Origin: Peribacillus deserti
GTDB lineage: Bacteria; Bacillota; Bacilli; Bacillales; DSM-1321
Direction of reading: 5' to 3'
DNA length: 64,000 nt
Assembly (NCBI RefSeq): GCF_016909175.1
Contig: NZ_JAFBFI010000008.1
Span: forward strand, 62,001-126,000
Shown piece after piece: positions 17,280 to 26,619 of the stretch. Every line of letters starts with the position of its first letter. Position 1 is the first letter of the stretch. Under the pieces are notes generated by a model. It had not been told where the DNA came from, made no database searches, and worked only from the letters and a program-made list of their open reading frames with translations. The translations under genes and the position numbers were made by a program.

Positions 17280-17780
17280 ATGGATAATAACGATATATTA
17301 ATTAGATTAAGATATGCTCTGGATATCAAAAATTCAGATGTGGTAGAAATATTTAAACTTGGGGGCGTGGAAGTTACAAAACTAGAAGTGCCACAAATCC
17401 TGACAAAATCAAATGAAGATATTGACGCTGAAGATGACGATAATATAAGGGTCACTAATAGGATGTTAGAGTCATTTTTAGATGGTTTAATTATTTTTAA
17501 AAGAGGAAAGCAAGAACCAAGGCCGGGACAGACTGATACAGCAGCAAGCTCTTCAAAGAGTCATGAACATATCAATAATCTTCTTTTAAAGAAAGTAAAA
17601 ATAGCGCTGGCGTTAACGAGTGAGGATGTGCTGGATATATTTGAAAAAGCAGGAATCATAGTAACAAAAGGAGAATTAGGCGCCTTATTAAGAAAAGAAG
17701 GACATAAGAATTATAAGGAGTGCGGTGATAAATTCGCCAGGAATTTCTTAAAAGGATTAGCTATAAAATACAGGGGATAG
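17280..17780 (+). CDS. DUF1456 family protein
   Basis: A 166-residue protein built of two DUF1456 repeats: NDILIRLRYALDIKNSDVVEIF with a matching LLLKKVKIALALTSEDVLDIF, each followed by GGVEVTKLEV or AGIIVTKGEL and ending in RMLESFLDGLI or KFARNFLKGLA. This is the YehS-type family, with no established function. The linker (RGKQEPRPGQTDTAASSS) is low-complexity. ATG follows ATAGGAGGGGTATAA. The YgjP-type peptidase gene starts 28 bp downstream and is probably cotranscribed. Confidence 0.88.
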   Translation: MDNNDILIRLRYALDIKNSDVVEIFKLGGVEVTKLEVPQILTKSNEDIDAEDDDNIRVTNRMLESFLDGLIIFKRGKQEPRPGQTDTAASSSKSHEHINNLLLKKVKIALALTSEDVLDIFEKAGIIVTKGELGALLRKEGHKNYKECGDKFARNFLKGLAIKYRG

Positions 17781-17807
17781 AACATAAAGGATCTTATAGG
17801 TGATTGC

Positions 17808-18515
17808 ATGATACATACCTTCTCAGGCGAGACGATTAGGTTTAATATACTTTACAAAAAGCGAACTTCCGTGAACATTTCTATAGATTTGTATGGAAAT
17901 GTTGAAGTGCAGGCTCCGAAAGGGACACCTGATGAACATGTGCTTCATTTATTAGAAGAAAAATGGGATTGGATCCAGCAAAAATCCAAAGAAATGAAGG
18001 ATAGAATGCTTGGTCCAAAGGCAAAGGTCTATGAGCATGGCGAGAAATTTCTTTATTTAGGAAACACTTATCCCATACGGATCTATCAAGATAGTAATAT
18101 TGAGCAGGACCGTGCTGCACTTGAAGGCGATCATTTACATATATATGTAAATGATCTAGAGGATGAAAAAATTAAACAAGCTTTAAAACGTTTTTATTAT
18201 CAGCAGTGTAAAGCCTTGGTTGAAAAGAGCATCCTCTCCAATCAAAGAAATTTTAAAGTAAAACCACGTTCTATCCGTATTACGGATAGTAAAACTACTT
18301 GGGGAACCTGTGATTCAAAACTGCAGTTAACCTTTAATTGGAAGCTTGCAATGGCACCGCTTGAGGTAATTGACTACGTTGTCGTTCACGAAATGTGCCA
18401 CATGATCCATCTGAATCACGACCGATCTTTCTGGCGCCTTGTTGGAAAAATCATACCGGATTATAAGGCACGGGAACACTGGTTAGCATTATCAAATTGG
18501 AAAATGACTATTTAA
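17808..18515 (+). CDS. YgjP-like M48-type metallopeptidase
   Basis: A 235-residue protein of the YgjP/DUF45 family. The zinc site is VVVHEMCHMIHLNHDRSFW, with H194, E195 and H198 and a third ligand likely in the LNHDRSFW stretch. The upstream family signature SIRITDSKTTWGTCDSK is intact. The N-terminal strand-rich part (VNISIDLYGNVEVQAPKGT) is also typical. No signal peptide or membrane segment is present, so it is a cytoplasmic protease-like protein of unknown substrate. GGTGATTGC precedes the ATG, and it follows the DUF1456 gene closely. Confidence 0.88.
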   Translation: MIHTFSGETIRFNILYKKRTSVNISIDLYGNVEVQAPKGTPDEHVLHLLEEKWDWIQQKSKEMKDRMLGPKAKVYEHGEKFLYLGNTYPIRIYQDSNIEQDRAALEGDHLHIYVNDLEDEKIKQALKRFYYQQCKALVEKSILSNQRNFKVKPRSIRITDSKTTWGTCDSKLQLTFNWKLAMAPLEVIDYVVVHEMCHMIHLNHDRSFWRLVGKIIPDYKAREHWLALSNWKMTI

Positions 18516-18622
18516 CAGGAATCTCTTCCAATAGCCATCCATTTGATTAATGGAATGCCGGCTTCAATGATAGAGGGGCTTAGGAAAAAGAAGAAGAAAA
18601 GAACTTAACACGGTAAGAAGAT

Positions 18623-18730
18623 ATGAAAGAGCAAACATCAAACAAGACATGTGAAAAGATGATCGGAATTTTTTCGGCTGATTATCATATATTCCGTACC
18701 GTCTATCCAGAGGAAACGGAAAAACAGTAG
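18623..18730 (+). other. Doubtful 35-codon ORF in an otherwise empty gap
   Basis: The gap 18516-19048 contains an ATG-started ORF encoding a 35-residue charged peptide (start MKEQTSNKTCEKM). No good ribosome binding site is present (only GGTAAGAAG). A hairpin with TTGGCC/GGCCGG arms and a T run at 18748-18777 follows 20 bases later, which is the only support. It could equally be a leader or chance. Confidence 0.25.
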
Positions 18731-18981
18731 GTATATGTGATGGAAGGGAAGCTTGGCCTATGCTGGCCGGCTTTTTTGCTTTTCCCAGGAATGATAAATG
18801 GCTCTCTGTACTTCACTCTCCTATATACTAACAAATAATAGTTCAGTCCCAAGTAGAATAATAAGCTATTTGTCCAGTCTAGCAGCAATATTTTTAGCCA
18901 TCTTCTTATTATTTTTCATATGTTAAATTTATGACTGAACAGGAAGCGAGAGATCTTTGTCCAACTTAATTCTTCTTGCCT

Positions 18982-18997
18982 TTTACGTTAACGTCAA
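18982..18997. promoter_or_regulatory. LiuR/MerR-like operator palindrome
   Basis: TTTACGTTAACGTCAA is an almost perfect 8+8 palindrome (one mismatch) 51 bp before the merR start. It matches the ACGTTAACGT type of site known for MerR regulators of branched-chain amino acid and fatty acid catabolism. It overlaps a probable -35 region with TAATAT (19012-19017) as -10. Confidence 0.6.
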
Positions 18998-19048
18998 TGC
19001 TAAACTAAAGGTAATATATACTTATTTTCCTCAGCAGGAGGGCCGTTT

Positions 19049-19414
19049 ATGAAAACAACCAGGGAAGTGGCACAATTGTTTCAGGTATCTTCTCGGACGT
19101 TGCGTTATTATGAGGAGCTTGGTCTTCTGAAGCCGGCCAGGTCAGAGGTGAATCAGCGTCTTTTTTCAAAAGCTGATTGCACCAGGCTGAAGCTGATTCT
19201 TCGTGGAAAGCGCTTCGGTTTTACTCTTGAAGAAATCAAGGAGATGGTCCTGCTTTTTGATAAAGACCGGACGGGAAAGAAACAGCTTGAACGGACGATA
19301 AAGTTCGGGACGGAGAAAATCGAGGAGGTAGAGGGTAAAATCAAAGAGCTGCAGGAAATGAAGGAAGAGATGGAAATTTTGCTTCTTGAATTTACTGAAA
19401 AGTTAGATAAATAG
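19049..19414 (+). CDS. MerR family transcriptional regulator of an acyl-CoA operon
   Basis: A 121-residue MerR protein with the winged helix at residues 1-70 (TREVAQLFQVSSRTLRYYEELGLLKP, then FTLEEIKEMV) and a C-terminal coiled coil (about 80-118) for dimerisation. It has no metal-binding cysteines or large effector domain, as in LiuR-type regulators, which are thought to sense acyl-CoA intermediates. It heads an operon with an acyl-CoA ligase and an acyl-CoA dehydrogenase, 15 bp and then -1 bp apart, and a palindromic ACGTTAACGT site sits in its promoter. Autoregulation and control of the operon are inferred. ATG follows AGGAGGGCC. Confidence 0.85.
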   Translation: MKTTREVAQLFQVSSRTLRYYEELGLLKPARSEVNQRLFSKADCTRLKLILRGKRFGFTLEEIKEMVLLFDKDRTGKKQLERTIKFGTEKIEEVEGKIKELQEMKEEMEILLLEFTEKLDK

Positions 19415-19429
19415 GAGGGGGAAGGCTGA

Positions 19430-20932
19430 ATGAATAGTTCTGAGCTGCTGGCAAGAAATTCCCGTAAATATCCCGAGGCAGAAGCTGTTATTGGAATGGG
19501 GAAAAGATACTCTTATCGTAAACTGGATTCCTTAGTGAATCAGTTTGGGCACGCGCTTTTGAAAAGAGGGATTGACAAGGGAGACAAAGTGGTTTTGTTT
19601 ATGCCGAATGTGCCGGAATTTGTAATCGCTTACTTTGCGATTCAGCGAATCGGGGCTATTGTTGTACCCATCAATGCAAAATTAGCTCAGCCAGAAGTGG
19701 AGTACATATTGGACCATTCAGATGCCCGGGCATTGATTGTACATCATCTTTTATTTGAATCAGTAAAAGGCATACATGTGCCGCTGCTGATGATCAAGAC
19801 AGGCGAGCCGGAGTCTGTTTGGGAGAGCTTTGAAAATATTCTTCAAGAGGGAGATGCTGCACCGATTGAATGTACATTAACTGAGGATGATGAATCGACG
19901 ATTCTATATACCTCTGGCACAACCGGAAGGCCAAAGGGTGTTTTATTTCACTATCGCAGTATTTTGACTGTTGCGCAGATGATTTGTGTGGAAATGGAAA
20001 TGAAACCGGAAAGCCGCCTCTTGTTAATGATGCCTCTAAGCCATTCTGCACCTCTGCATTTATTCTTGATGGCCGGTATAGTGACCGGCTCATCTCTAGT
20101 ATTGACCCCAACTTTTACTCCTGAGCTGTTACTGAATTCCGTTGAACAGGAAAAAACGACTCACTTCTTCGGTGCTCCTGTAGCCTATTTATTAACAGCA
20201 AATGATCCACAGATCAAACAGACTGATTTGTCTTCTATGAAATGGTGGGTGTACGGGGGCGCCCCGTTGTCGTCTGGTGAAGTGAAGTTTGTCCAGGAGT
20301 CTTTTCAGACGGACAATTTGGTCTGTGTATATGGTTTAACAGAGGCAGGGCCCAGCGGAACACTTTTGCCTGGGAAAGAACATGAGGGCAAAGCAGGCAG
20401 TATTGGGCGGCGTGCAGCTCTGCATACAGAAATTAAAATTGTGAACGACCGCGGCGAAGCTGTGCAGCCTGGTGAGGTCGGTGAGATCTTGCTTCGAGGC
20501 GAGGGCAATATGGCTCGTTATCATAAGGATGAAGAGGCCACAAAAAAGGCGTTCAGCGGTGATTGGCTGTTAACGGGCGATCTTGCGAAGGTGGATGATG
20601 AGGGATATATCTGGGTGGTAGACCGGAAAAAAGATCTGATCATTTCTGGCGGTGTAAATATTTATCCGAAGGAAATTGAGGAAGTTCTCCTTTCTTATCC
20701 TTCCATTCAAGAGGCGGCCGTTGTAGGTGTACCGCACAAGGAATGGGGAGAAACGGTAAAGGCCTATTTTTCGGCTAAGGAAGAAGTAGATATGGAAGAA
20801 CTGAAAGCATTCTTAACTGAAAACCTGGCATCTTTTAAGATTCCCCGGCTGTATGAGCAGGTGGATATGCTGCCTCGCAATGCCTCGGGAAAAATTTTGA
20901 AGCAGCCGCTTCGGGATAGAGGGGATAAATAA
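19430..20932 (+). CDS. Acyl-CoA synthetase (long-chain fatty acid-CoA ligase family)
   Basis: A 500-residue ANL-superfamily ligase that activates a carboxylic acid to acyl-CoA via an acyl-adenylate. The P-loop-like motif STILYTSGTTGRPKGV is at about residue 160; further motifs are YGLTEAGPSG, TGDLAKVDDEGYIWVVDRKKD and the C-terminal lysine region PRNASGKILKQPLRDR. Family size is normal. ATG follows AGGAGGGGGAAGG. It is second in the MerR operon, and its stop overlaps the start of the acyl-CoA dehydrogenase by one base. Chain length is not predictable; the operon suggests fatty-acid or branched acyl substrates. Confidence 0.9.
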   Translation: MNSSELLARNSRKYPEAEAVIGMGKRYSYRKLDSLVNQFGHALLKRGIDKGDKVVLFMPNVPEFVIAYFAIQRIGAIVVPINAKLAQPEVEYILDHSDARALIVHHLLFESVKGIHVPLLMIKTGEPESVWESFENILQEGDAAPIECTLTEDDESTILYTSGTTGRPKGVLFHYRSILTVAQMICVEMEMKPESRLLLMMPLSHSAPLHLFLMAGIVTGSSLVLTPTFTPELLLNSVEQEKTTHFFGAPVAYLLTANDPQIKQTDLSSMKWWVYGGAPLSSGEVKFVQESFQTDNLVCVYGLTEAGPSGTLLPGKEHEGKAGSIGRRAALHTEIKIVNDRGEAVQPGEVGEILLRGEGNMARYHKDEEATKKAFSGDWLLTGDLAKVDDEGYIWVVDRKKDLIISGGVNIYPKEIEEVLLSYPSIQEAAVVGVPHKEWGETVKAYFSAKEEVDMEELKAFLTENLASFKIPRLYEQVDMLPRNASGKILKQPLRDRGDK

Positions 20933-22605
20933 TGAATCTTCAAAAGGAAAGAAGTGAGCTAAAGGAACGGAATTTCTATGCTTGTGATGAAACACTGCAG
21001 CTGCTGATTAGGGATCATCTAGATGATGAGCTTTTTCAATATGCAGATAAGGTTCTTAGTGAATTTGGAAAAAAGTCTGCCGGAGAAATCGATGAAAGGG
21101 CCCGCCATACAGACCGAGAAGGACAGCCGCGGCTGGTAAAATACAATAAAATGGGCGACGATATTTCGGAGGTATGGGTAAATGAAGGATACCGGAAAAC
21201 AGTAGCGGAAACGTATGAAACCGGGATTGTCGGCTATGTTCACAAAGAAATACCGGAACTCGGACGCAAAGGGAATTATACCTACAGCTTTGCGCTTGGC
21301 TATGTTCTCTCTCAATCTGAGCCTGGCTTTTATTGTCCAGTCACATTAACTATGGCAACAGCGTATTTACTGGATCATTATGCAGATGACGCAGTGAAAG
21401 AAAAGTTCCTTAAGCACGTCTGCGCAACCGGGGATGTTTCCTTATTTGAAGGGGCGACCTTCCTGACGGAAAGACAGGGAGGGTCAGATGTTGGAGCAAA
21501 TGTTGTCAAGGCGGTTGAAGAAGGAGGACACTTCCGGCTGTACGGGGAAAAATATTTTGCTTCGAATGCGGGCATGTGCGGTGTGGCAATGGTACTTGCA
21601 CGTATTGAAGGAGCGCCGGTGGGATCAAGGGGTCTGACTCTGTTTGCCGTCCCTTGGCGGAATGATGATGGTTCTTTAAACGGAATCAGCATCCGCCGCC
21701 TGAAAGATAAGCTTGGTGTCCGGGCCGTCCCTTCTGGAGAAGTAGAATTTGACGGAGCCAGGGCTTATGTTGTTGGAGATCCTAAAAGAGGGTTTTACTA
21801 TATGATGGAGGCCTTGAATCTCTCTCGTATTTGCAATGCAGCAGCATCGGTTGGAATTATGCAGCGGGCTCTTTTGGAGGCGAAGGAATATGCCAGCAAT
21901 AGAAAGGCTTTCGGTAAGAGTTTGGCTGAATTTCCGATGGTTCAGGATGCGCTTGGAAAACTGACCGCGAAACATGCTGTGGAGCTCGCTGCTATTTTTG
22001 ATATGATTAAGCTTTATCAACAGGTGACAGACGGAAATGCTTCAGTCAGAGAAACCGTATTAAATCGCCTGTTCATCGCCATTTTGAAAAAAGAAACCGC
22101 GGAACAGTCCATCCATTTTTCCCATGAAGCCATAGAGATGCATGGAGGCAACGGTTTTATTGAAGACTTTGTCACACCGAGGCTGCTCCGTGACGCCCAG
22201 GTGCTCACCGTCTGGGAAGGAACCGCCAATATTTTGGGGCTGGAGGTGATCCGGCTTGTGAATAAATTCCAGGCTCATACCCTGTTTATCGATGAAATGA
22301 GCAGCCGTCTTGAGAAGCTGCCAGATGGTTATATGAAAGATATAGTAGAAAAAAAGCTGGCAGACCTTTCTGGGAAACTTGATCTATTCGCGAGGCTTGA
22401 CAGCGATATGCAGACCTATGAAGCTAAAACTATTGCGAAAGAAATGGCACATTTATATGAAAGTATCATCTCCCTGCAGATGGCAGAGAAGTTTGGTGAT
22501 AAATATAGTAAACTCGCAGAAATTTTTATTGAAATGACCTGGAATTTGCGGAATATCGGAGACGAAATGAAAACGGTGCGTTATTTTAGTGATGTAGTGA
22601 TTTAA
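20932..22605 (+). CDS. Acyl-CoA dehydrogenase family protein
   Basis: A 557-residue FAD-dependent acyl-CoA dehydrogenase of the longer class that includes DmdC and AidB-like proteins: an N-terminal helical extension, the middle domain with FLTERQGGSDVGANVVKA, a GLTLFAVPWR strand, and the C-terminal helical domain with LNLSRICNAAASVGIMQRAL and HEAIEMHGGNGFIEDF followed by VWEGTANILGLEV. The ATG overlaps the ligase stop (TAATG), implying translational coupling. The last step of a short acyl activation/oxidation pathway is implied by context. Sequence directly after the stop is the tail of an unrelated, decayed neutral protease gene. Confidence 0.9.
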   Translation: MNLQKERSELKERNFYACDETLQLLIRDHLDDELFQYADKVLSEFGKKSAGEIDERARHTDREGQPRLVKYNKMGDDISEVWVNEGYRKTVAETYETGIVGYVHKEIPELGRKGNYTYSFALGYVLSQSEPGFYCPVTLTMATAYLLDHYADDAVKEKFLKHVCATGDVSLFEGATFLTERQGGSDVGANVVKAVEEGGHFRLYGEKYFASNAGMCGVAMVLARIEGAPVGSRGLTLFAVPWRNDDGSLNGISIRRLKDKLGVRAVPSGEVEFDGARAYVVGDPKRGFYYMMEALNLSRICNAAASVGIMQRALLEAKEYASNRKAFGKSLAEFPMVQDALGKLTAKHAVELAAIFDMIKLYQQVTDGNASVRETVLNRLFIAILKKETAEQSIHFSHEAIEMHGGNGFIEDFVTPRLLRDAQVLTVWEGTANILGLEVIRLVNKFQAHTLFIDEMSSRLEKLPDGYMKDIVEKKLADLSGKLDLFARLDSDMQTYEAKTIAKEMAHLYESIISLQMAEKFGDKYSKLAEIFIEMTWNLRNIGDEMKTVRYFSDVVI

Positions 22606-22827
22606 TTCCTCTATTATCAATCATGCGGCTTATTTGACAGCCCAGGAAATTGGCCGAGAAACATTAGGGAAAATCTCCTATCGTGCACTTACGGTTTATT
22701 AACACCAACCTCTAATTTCAATGATGCACGCAAAGTGATCATTCAAGCTGCTGTCGACCTGTATGGAGCAGAAAGTGCGGAGGCTAAAGCAACAGCTTCT
22801 GGGTTCGATCAGGCAGGGATTTTATAA
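22604..22827 (+). pseudogene. M4 neutral protease (bacillolysin), C-terminal stub
   Basis: Starting within the stop codon of the acyl-CoA dehydrogenase, one frame reads SSIINHAAYL and IGRETLGKISYRALTVY. After loss of one base it continues as LTPTSNFNDARKVIIQAAVDLYG up to GFDQAGIL and a stop. These are the hallmark C-terminal segments of thermolysin-like M4 proteases (INKAAYL, LGKI.YRALT.YLTPTS.F, QAA.DLYG). The catalytic domain and start are absent, so only about 70 codons of the end of the gene remain, with a frameshift. It presumably marks a deletion endpoint. Confidence 0.8.
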
Positions 22828-22953
22828 TAAGGTGTTATTTGAGAACTCGCATAAGAGAAGAATATTTTCTTTTCTTTACGAGCTGGTTTTGCATTGAAAT
22901 GGCAGATTTCAGGCGGCATCCATCTATAATCTTAAGCCAAAATTAAAAAGCAG

Positions 22954-22988
22954 AACCGCCCAGAACATAGATTCAAGGCGGTTTTTTT
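22954..22988 (+). terminator. Rho-independent terminator
   Basis: AACCGCC and GGCGGTTTTTTT. It probably once served the neutral protease gene and now ends the acyl-CoA operon. Confidence 0.75.
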
Positions 22989-23060
22989 AAGATGTCAAAA
23001 TTAGGTTCGATCGGGCAGGTTAAAAAGGCTTAATTTAATTACTTCTTTAAAGCGGACTTA

Positions 23061-24506
23061 TCACTTAATTGCCTTGCTCACTTTCAACTTCTTTCCCTTA
23101 ATCGGTGTATGCTCCATTGCCTGGAGAACTAACGAGCCCTTACCGTTCAGAATATCTACATAGGACAGAGTATCTTGTATGGTTATTATTCCGATATCGT
23201 CAGCTGTTACTCCGGGGATGTTTGCGATTGTTCCGACAAAATCGACTGCTCGGAGCTTTTTCTTTTTTCCGCCGCTGAAGTGAAGCTTCATGATGTCCTG
23301 GTTGATTCGGGCTGTTTTATTATTTTTCACCACACGGCGGCCGCTGATCTTTTCTTCGAACGCCGGTTTTCCGGCAGCCACTTCATGGGGCTTTGGAGCG
23401 TCCATAGCAGGGATTTCAAAGCCAATGTATCTTTCAATGGCTCTCACGAACTTTCCTTCATAAGGTGTAGCGAACATAATTGCTTTTCCTGTATTTCCGG
23501 CACGTCCGGTTCTTCCGGTCCGGTGAACATAGCTTTCTTTTTCCATTGGAACGTCATAGTTGATGACTAGTGTGACGTTTTCAACATCAATTCCTCTGGC
23601 AGCAACGTCTGTTGCTATAAGATATCGGAAATTCCCTCTTTTGAAACCTTCCATTACAGCAAACCGATCTTCTTGTTCTAATCCTCCATGAAGTCTTTCA
23701 CAGGAATAATGGGATTCTTCCAAATCGCTAAACACCGTATCCACATGTTCTTTCGTTCTGCAGAAAATGATGCAGCTATCCGGGTTTTCTATGACCGTCA
23801 CATCTTTCAGCAGTGAAAGCTTTTCTTCCTCCTTCACTTCGATCACACGATGTTCAATAGTATCCGTCGTGATTCCTGAAGCTTCAATTTCAATATGAAT
23901 GGGATTCTGCATATAGTCATGGCAGAGATTTTCAACATCTTCAGGCAGAGTAGCCGAGAATACCATTGTCACCCGGCTAGCCGGCAGCTCTTTAATAATG
24001 GACTCTACTGTGTCAATAAAGCCCATATTAAGCATTTCATCTGCTTCATCGATAATAAGGTACTTTATTTTGTCTAAAGCGAGCGTACCTCTTTCAATAT
24101 GGTCCATCACACGTCCGGGTGTACCGACAACTGCATGCGTTTTTTGCTTTAATTCTTCTTTTTGTTTAGCAAAAGGTTCTTTTCCATAAACGGCCATCGC
24201 TTTAATTCGTTTAAATCTACCTATATTCGTTAAATCTTCACGTACTTGAACCGCAAGTTCTCGGGTTGGGGTGAGAATCAGCGCCTGAGGTAATTTTTCT
24301 TCCCAGTCGATTCTATCGCAAAGCGGGATTCCAAAGGCAGCCGTCTTGCCGCTTCCTGTTTGAGATTTGACAACAAGATCATTATTTTTCAAGGCTGCAG
24401 GCAGAACTTTACTTTGTACCTCAGTTGGTGTTTGATATCTTAAAACAGACAGAGCTCTTTTAATTTCATCGCTTAAACGGTAATCCTCAAAACTTTTTTC
24501 ACTCAT
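23061..24506 (-). CDS. dbpA: ATP-dependent RNA helicase DbpA
   Basis: A 481-residue DEAD-box helicase. Motifs: Q region ([13 protein letters not shown]), I ([10 protein letters not shown]), Ia ([10 protein letters not shown]), II ([13 protein letters not shown]), III (FSATLP), V ([11 protein letters not shown]) and VI ([10 protein letters not shown]). The C-terminal 75 residues form the DbpA-type RNA recognition domain ([24 protein letters not shown]), which binds hairpin 92 of 23S rRNA and directs the enzyme to large-subunit assembly. This corresponds to B. subtilis DbpA (YxiN). ATG follows ACGAGGTC. It is alone on the minus strand. Confidence 0.95.
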   Translation of the reverse strand: MSEKSFEDYRLSDEIKRALSVLRYQTPTEVQSKVLPAALKNNDLVVKSQTGSGKTAAFGIPLCDRIDWEEKLPQALILTPTRELAVQVREDLTNIGRFKRIKAMAVYGKEPFAKQKEELKQKTHAVVGTPGRVMDHIERGTLALDKIKYLIIDEADEMLNMGFIDTVESIIKELPASRVTMVFSATLPEDVENLCHDYMQNPIHIEIEASGITTDTIEHRVIEVKEEEKLSLLKDVTVIENPDSCIIFCRTKEHVDTVFSDLEESHYSCERLHGGLEQEDRFAVMEGFKRGNFRYLIATDVAARGIDVENVTLVINYDVPMEKESYVHRTGRTGRAGNTGKAIMFATPYEGKFVRAIERYIGFEIPAMDAPKPHEVAAGKPAFEEKISGRRVVKNNKTARINQDIMKLHFSGGKKKKLRAVDFVGTIANIPGVTADDIGIITIQDTLSYVDILNGKGSLVLQAMEHTPIKGKKLKVSKAIK

Positions 24507-24766
24507 GTATTAGACCTCGTTTTTTAGTATTATCCGACTTATATATAGGATTCTCTAAGGGAAATATCATATGCATAATCTGAATAGGCTTCATTATACT
24601 TGATATGCTAGATAAATCGGCTCTTAATTTGATAAATAATAAAAAAAAATTAAATTAGCTGGTATCGCAATAAAAAAAAATGGGTAATTCCTATATAGAA
24701 CCAGGTCATAAGAGCAGGGGATTCTTTTAGAAAATTTTTAAAAAAGGGTGTGAAAACAAGCTGTAT

Positions 24767-24800
24767 ATGACATTTGTCATACCCTGCATATGACACTAGC
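24767..24800. promoter_or_regulatory. DesR-type operator upstream of des
   Basis: ATGACATTTGTCAT at 24767-24780 is a perfect palindrome and is followed by CATATGACACTAG at 24787-24799. The pair closely resembles the DesR boxes of the B. subtilis des promoter. It lies 70-100 bp upstream of the desaturase start. The rest of the 24507-24866 gap shows only AT-rich sequence. Confidence 0.75.
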
Positions 24801-24867
24801 TACTTACACGATGATTTTTATTCCTCTATACTCGGTATATCAACACAAAAGGAAGTGAATTCCACTA

Positions 24868-25899
24868 ATGACTACAGAAAATACTAAAACATTGAAAAAA
24901 CAAGTTGCTCCTTTTGAAAAATCAACAACGAAGGAAAGTGTCTGGCAGATTATTAATACGATCGGGCCATTTGTTATCTTATGGTACCTTGCTTATATAA
25001 GCCTGTCCGTTTCCTTTTGGTTATCATTAGTTCCCGCTGTGATTGCAGCAGGATTTTTGACACGAATTTTCATTATTTTTCACGATTGTACACATCATTC
25101 TTTCTTTAAAAACCGTAAAGCCAACAGAGCCGTTGGGACTGCTATGGGTGTTCTGACTTTGTTCCCGTTTGATCAATGGGGGCATGAACATTCCGTTCAT
25201 CATGCTACAAGCGGTAATCTAGATAAAAGGGGTACAGGAGATATCTGGACGCTGACGGTAGATGAGTATTTGGCAGCACCGCTTAAGCTTCGTATAGCTT
25301 ATCGGATTTATCGGAACCCTATAGTTATGCTTGGCTTAGGTCCTATATGGGTTTTCCTTATAAAAAATAGATTTAACCGAAAAGGCGCCAGAAAAAAAGA
25401 ACGCATGAACACATATTTGACGAATGTTCTAATCCTTCTATTAGCAGGATTGCTCAGCTGGGCCGTTGGATGGCAGGAGTTCCTTCTAGTACAAGGTTCG
25501 ATATTCTGGATATCCGGTGCAGCAGGCATCTGGCTGTTTTATGTACAGCATACCTTTGAGGATTCTTATTTTGAAGAAGATAAAGAGTGGGAGTATGTAA
25601 AAGCAGCAGTAGAAGGAAGTTCGTTTTACAAGCTGCCAAAACTTCTGCAATTTCTTACGGGGAATATCGGCTTCCACCATGTTCACCATTTAAGTCCAAG
25701 GGTGCCTAACTATAAACTGGAAGAGGCACATGAAAAAACGGAGCCATTAAAGAACGTACCTACCATTACTCTCGCTACAAGCTTAAAGTCAATACGTTTC
25801 CGCCTATGGGACGAGCAGCACAAAAATTTTGTCAGCTTTAAAGAGATTAAACATTTAACAAAAAACCGTGCTTCTGTACAGGCAAAACCTGAACTATAA
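24868..25899 (+). CDS. des: Fatty acid desaturase (Des type)
   Basis: A 343-residue integral membrane acyl-lipid desaturase of the B. subtilis Des (delta-5) family, which unsaturates phospholipid acyl chains to keep membranes fluid on cooling. All three histidine boxes are intact: HDCTHH (near residue 73), HSVHH (near 110) and HHVHH (near 270). Four hydrophobic segments flank them. ATG has AAAGGAAGTG upstream. The promoter carries DesR-like boxes, but the sensor kinase gene desK that normally follows des is missing and desR is damaged, so regulation by temperature is questionable. Confidence 0.92.
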   Translation: MTTENTKTLKKQVAPFEKSTTKESVWQIINTIGPFVILWYLAYISLSVSFWLSLVPAVIAAGFLTRIFIIFHDCTHHSFFKNRKANRAVGTAMGVLTLFPFDQWGHEHSVHHATSGNLDKRGTGDIWTLTVDEYLAAPLKLRIAYRIYRNPIVMLGLGPIWVFLIKNRFNRKGARKKERMNTYLTNVLILLLAGLLSWAVGWQEFLLVQGSIFWISGAAGIWLFYVQHTFEDSYFEEDKEWEYVKAAVEGSSFYKLPKLLQFLTGNIGFHHVHHLSPRVPNYKLEEAHEKTEPLKNVPTITLATSLKSIRFRLWDEQHKNFVSFKEIKHLTKNRASVQAKPEL

Positions 25900-25916
25900 C
25901 ATCACCATTCATGGCG

Positions 25917-25950
25917 GCCTCCCCTTAATAAACCTTTGTTAAGGGGAGGC
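25917..25950 (+). terminator. Strong hairpin after des
   Basis: GCCTCCCCTTAA and TTAAGGGGAGGC form a perfect 12-bp stem with a 10-base loop. No long T run follows, so it may be an attenuator or an mRNA-stabilising hairpin between des and desR. Confidence 0.6.
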
Positions 25951-25986
25951 GTGCTTTATAGCACTGCCCGAAAAGGAGCTATGTAA

Positions 25987-26514
25987 ATGATTCGAATTGT
26001 ACTTGCTGAGGATCAGGAAATGCTGTTAGGGGCAATTGGATCTTTGCTTAACTTAGAAGATGATATGGAAGTAGTAGGGCAGGCAGGCAATGGAGAAGAG
26101 GCACTCACACTTATTCACCGCTTACAGCCGGACATTTGTATCATGGATATAGAGATGCCCGAAAAGAGCGGGCTCGAGGCAGCAGAAACGTTAAAGCCTT
26201 TTGGCTGTAAAATAATCATTTTAACAACATTCGCAAGGAGAGGCTACTTTCAACGTGCTCTTGAAGCTGGTGTGAGAGGATATTTATTGAAGGACAGCCC
26301 GAGCGAGGAATTAGTCTGCTCAATTCGAGGCATTATGGCAGGTGAGCGGATATACTCTCCGGAACTCATGGATGAAGCTGCTGAAAGCGAACGGGATATC
26401 CATCAAGAGCTTAAAACCGATGATTCTGACTCGAAAGAGCAAAGTAACTCCATTGGAACGGTCCGGCATTACTTTTCAACCATAATTGAAAAAATAAAGA
26501 TGCCAGCAGGATAG
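25987..26514 (+). pseudogene. desR: DesR-like response regulator with damaged DNA-binding domain
   Basis: The receiver domain is intact and very DesR-like: IVLAEDQEMLLGAIGSLLNLEDDMEVVG, phospho-acceptor D54 in CIMDIEMPEKSG, LTTFARRGYFQRALEAGVRG and LLKDSPSEEL. The LuxR-type helix-turn-helix is broken. The expected tract of about 34 residues between LTxRE and GTVRNY is shortened and reads SERDIHQELKTDDSDSKEQ before SIGTVRHYFSTIIEKIKMP. A stop then falls after PAG, where a one-base deletion in the CCAAGCAGG-like codons explains loss of the last ten or so residues (RIEAI is readable in the next frame). No desK lies between des and this gene. AAAAGGAGC precedes the ATG, so an mRNA could still be translated into a receiver-only protein. 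Confidence 0.75.
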
Positions 26515-26586
26515 AAGGCAATCGTTTGCAAGGAAATCCTCATTTTATGGAACATGCTTGATGAGAAGATATATAATATTTATTTG

Positions 26587-26619
26587 AACTCTTTTTCAAT
26601 AGTGGGAAAGAGTTTTTTG
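26587..26619 (+). terminator. Rho-independent terminator after desR remnant
   Basis: AACTCTTT and AAAGAGTTTTTTG around a 12-base loop. Confidence 0.65.
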
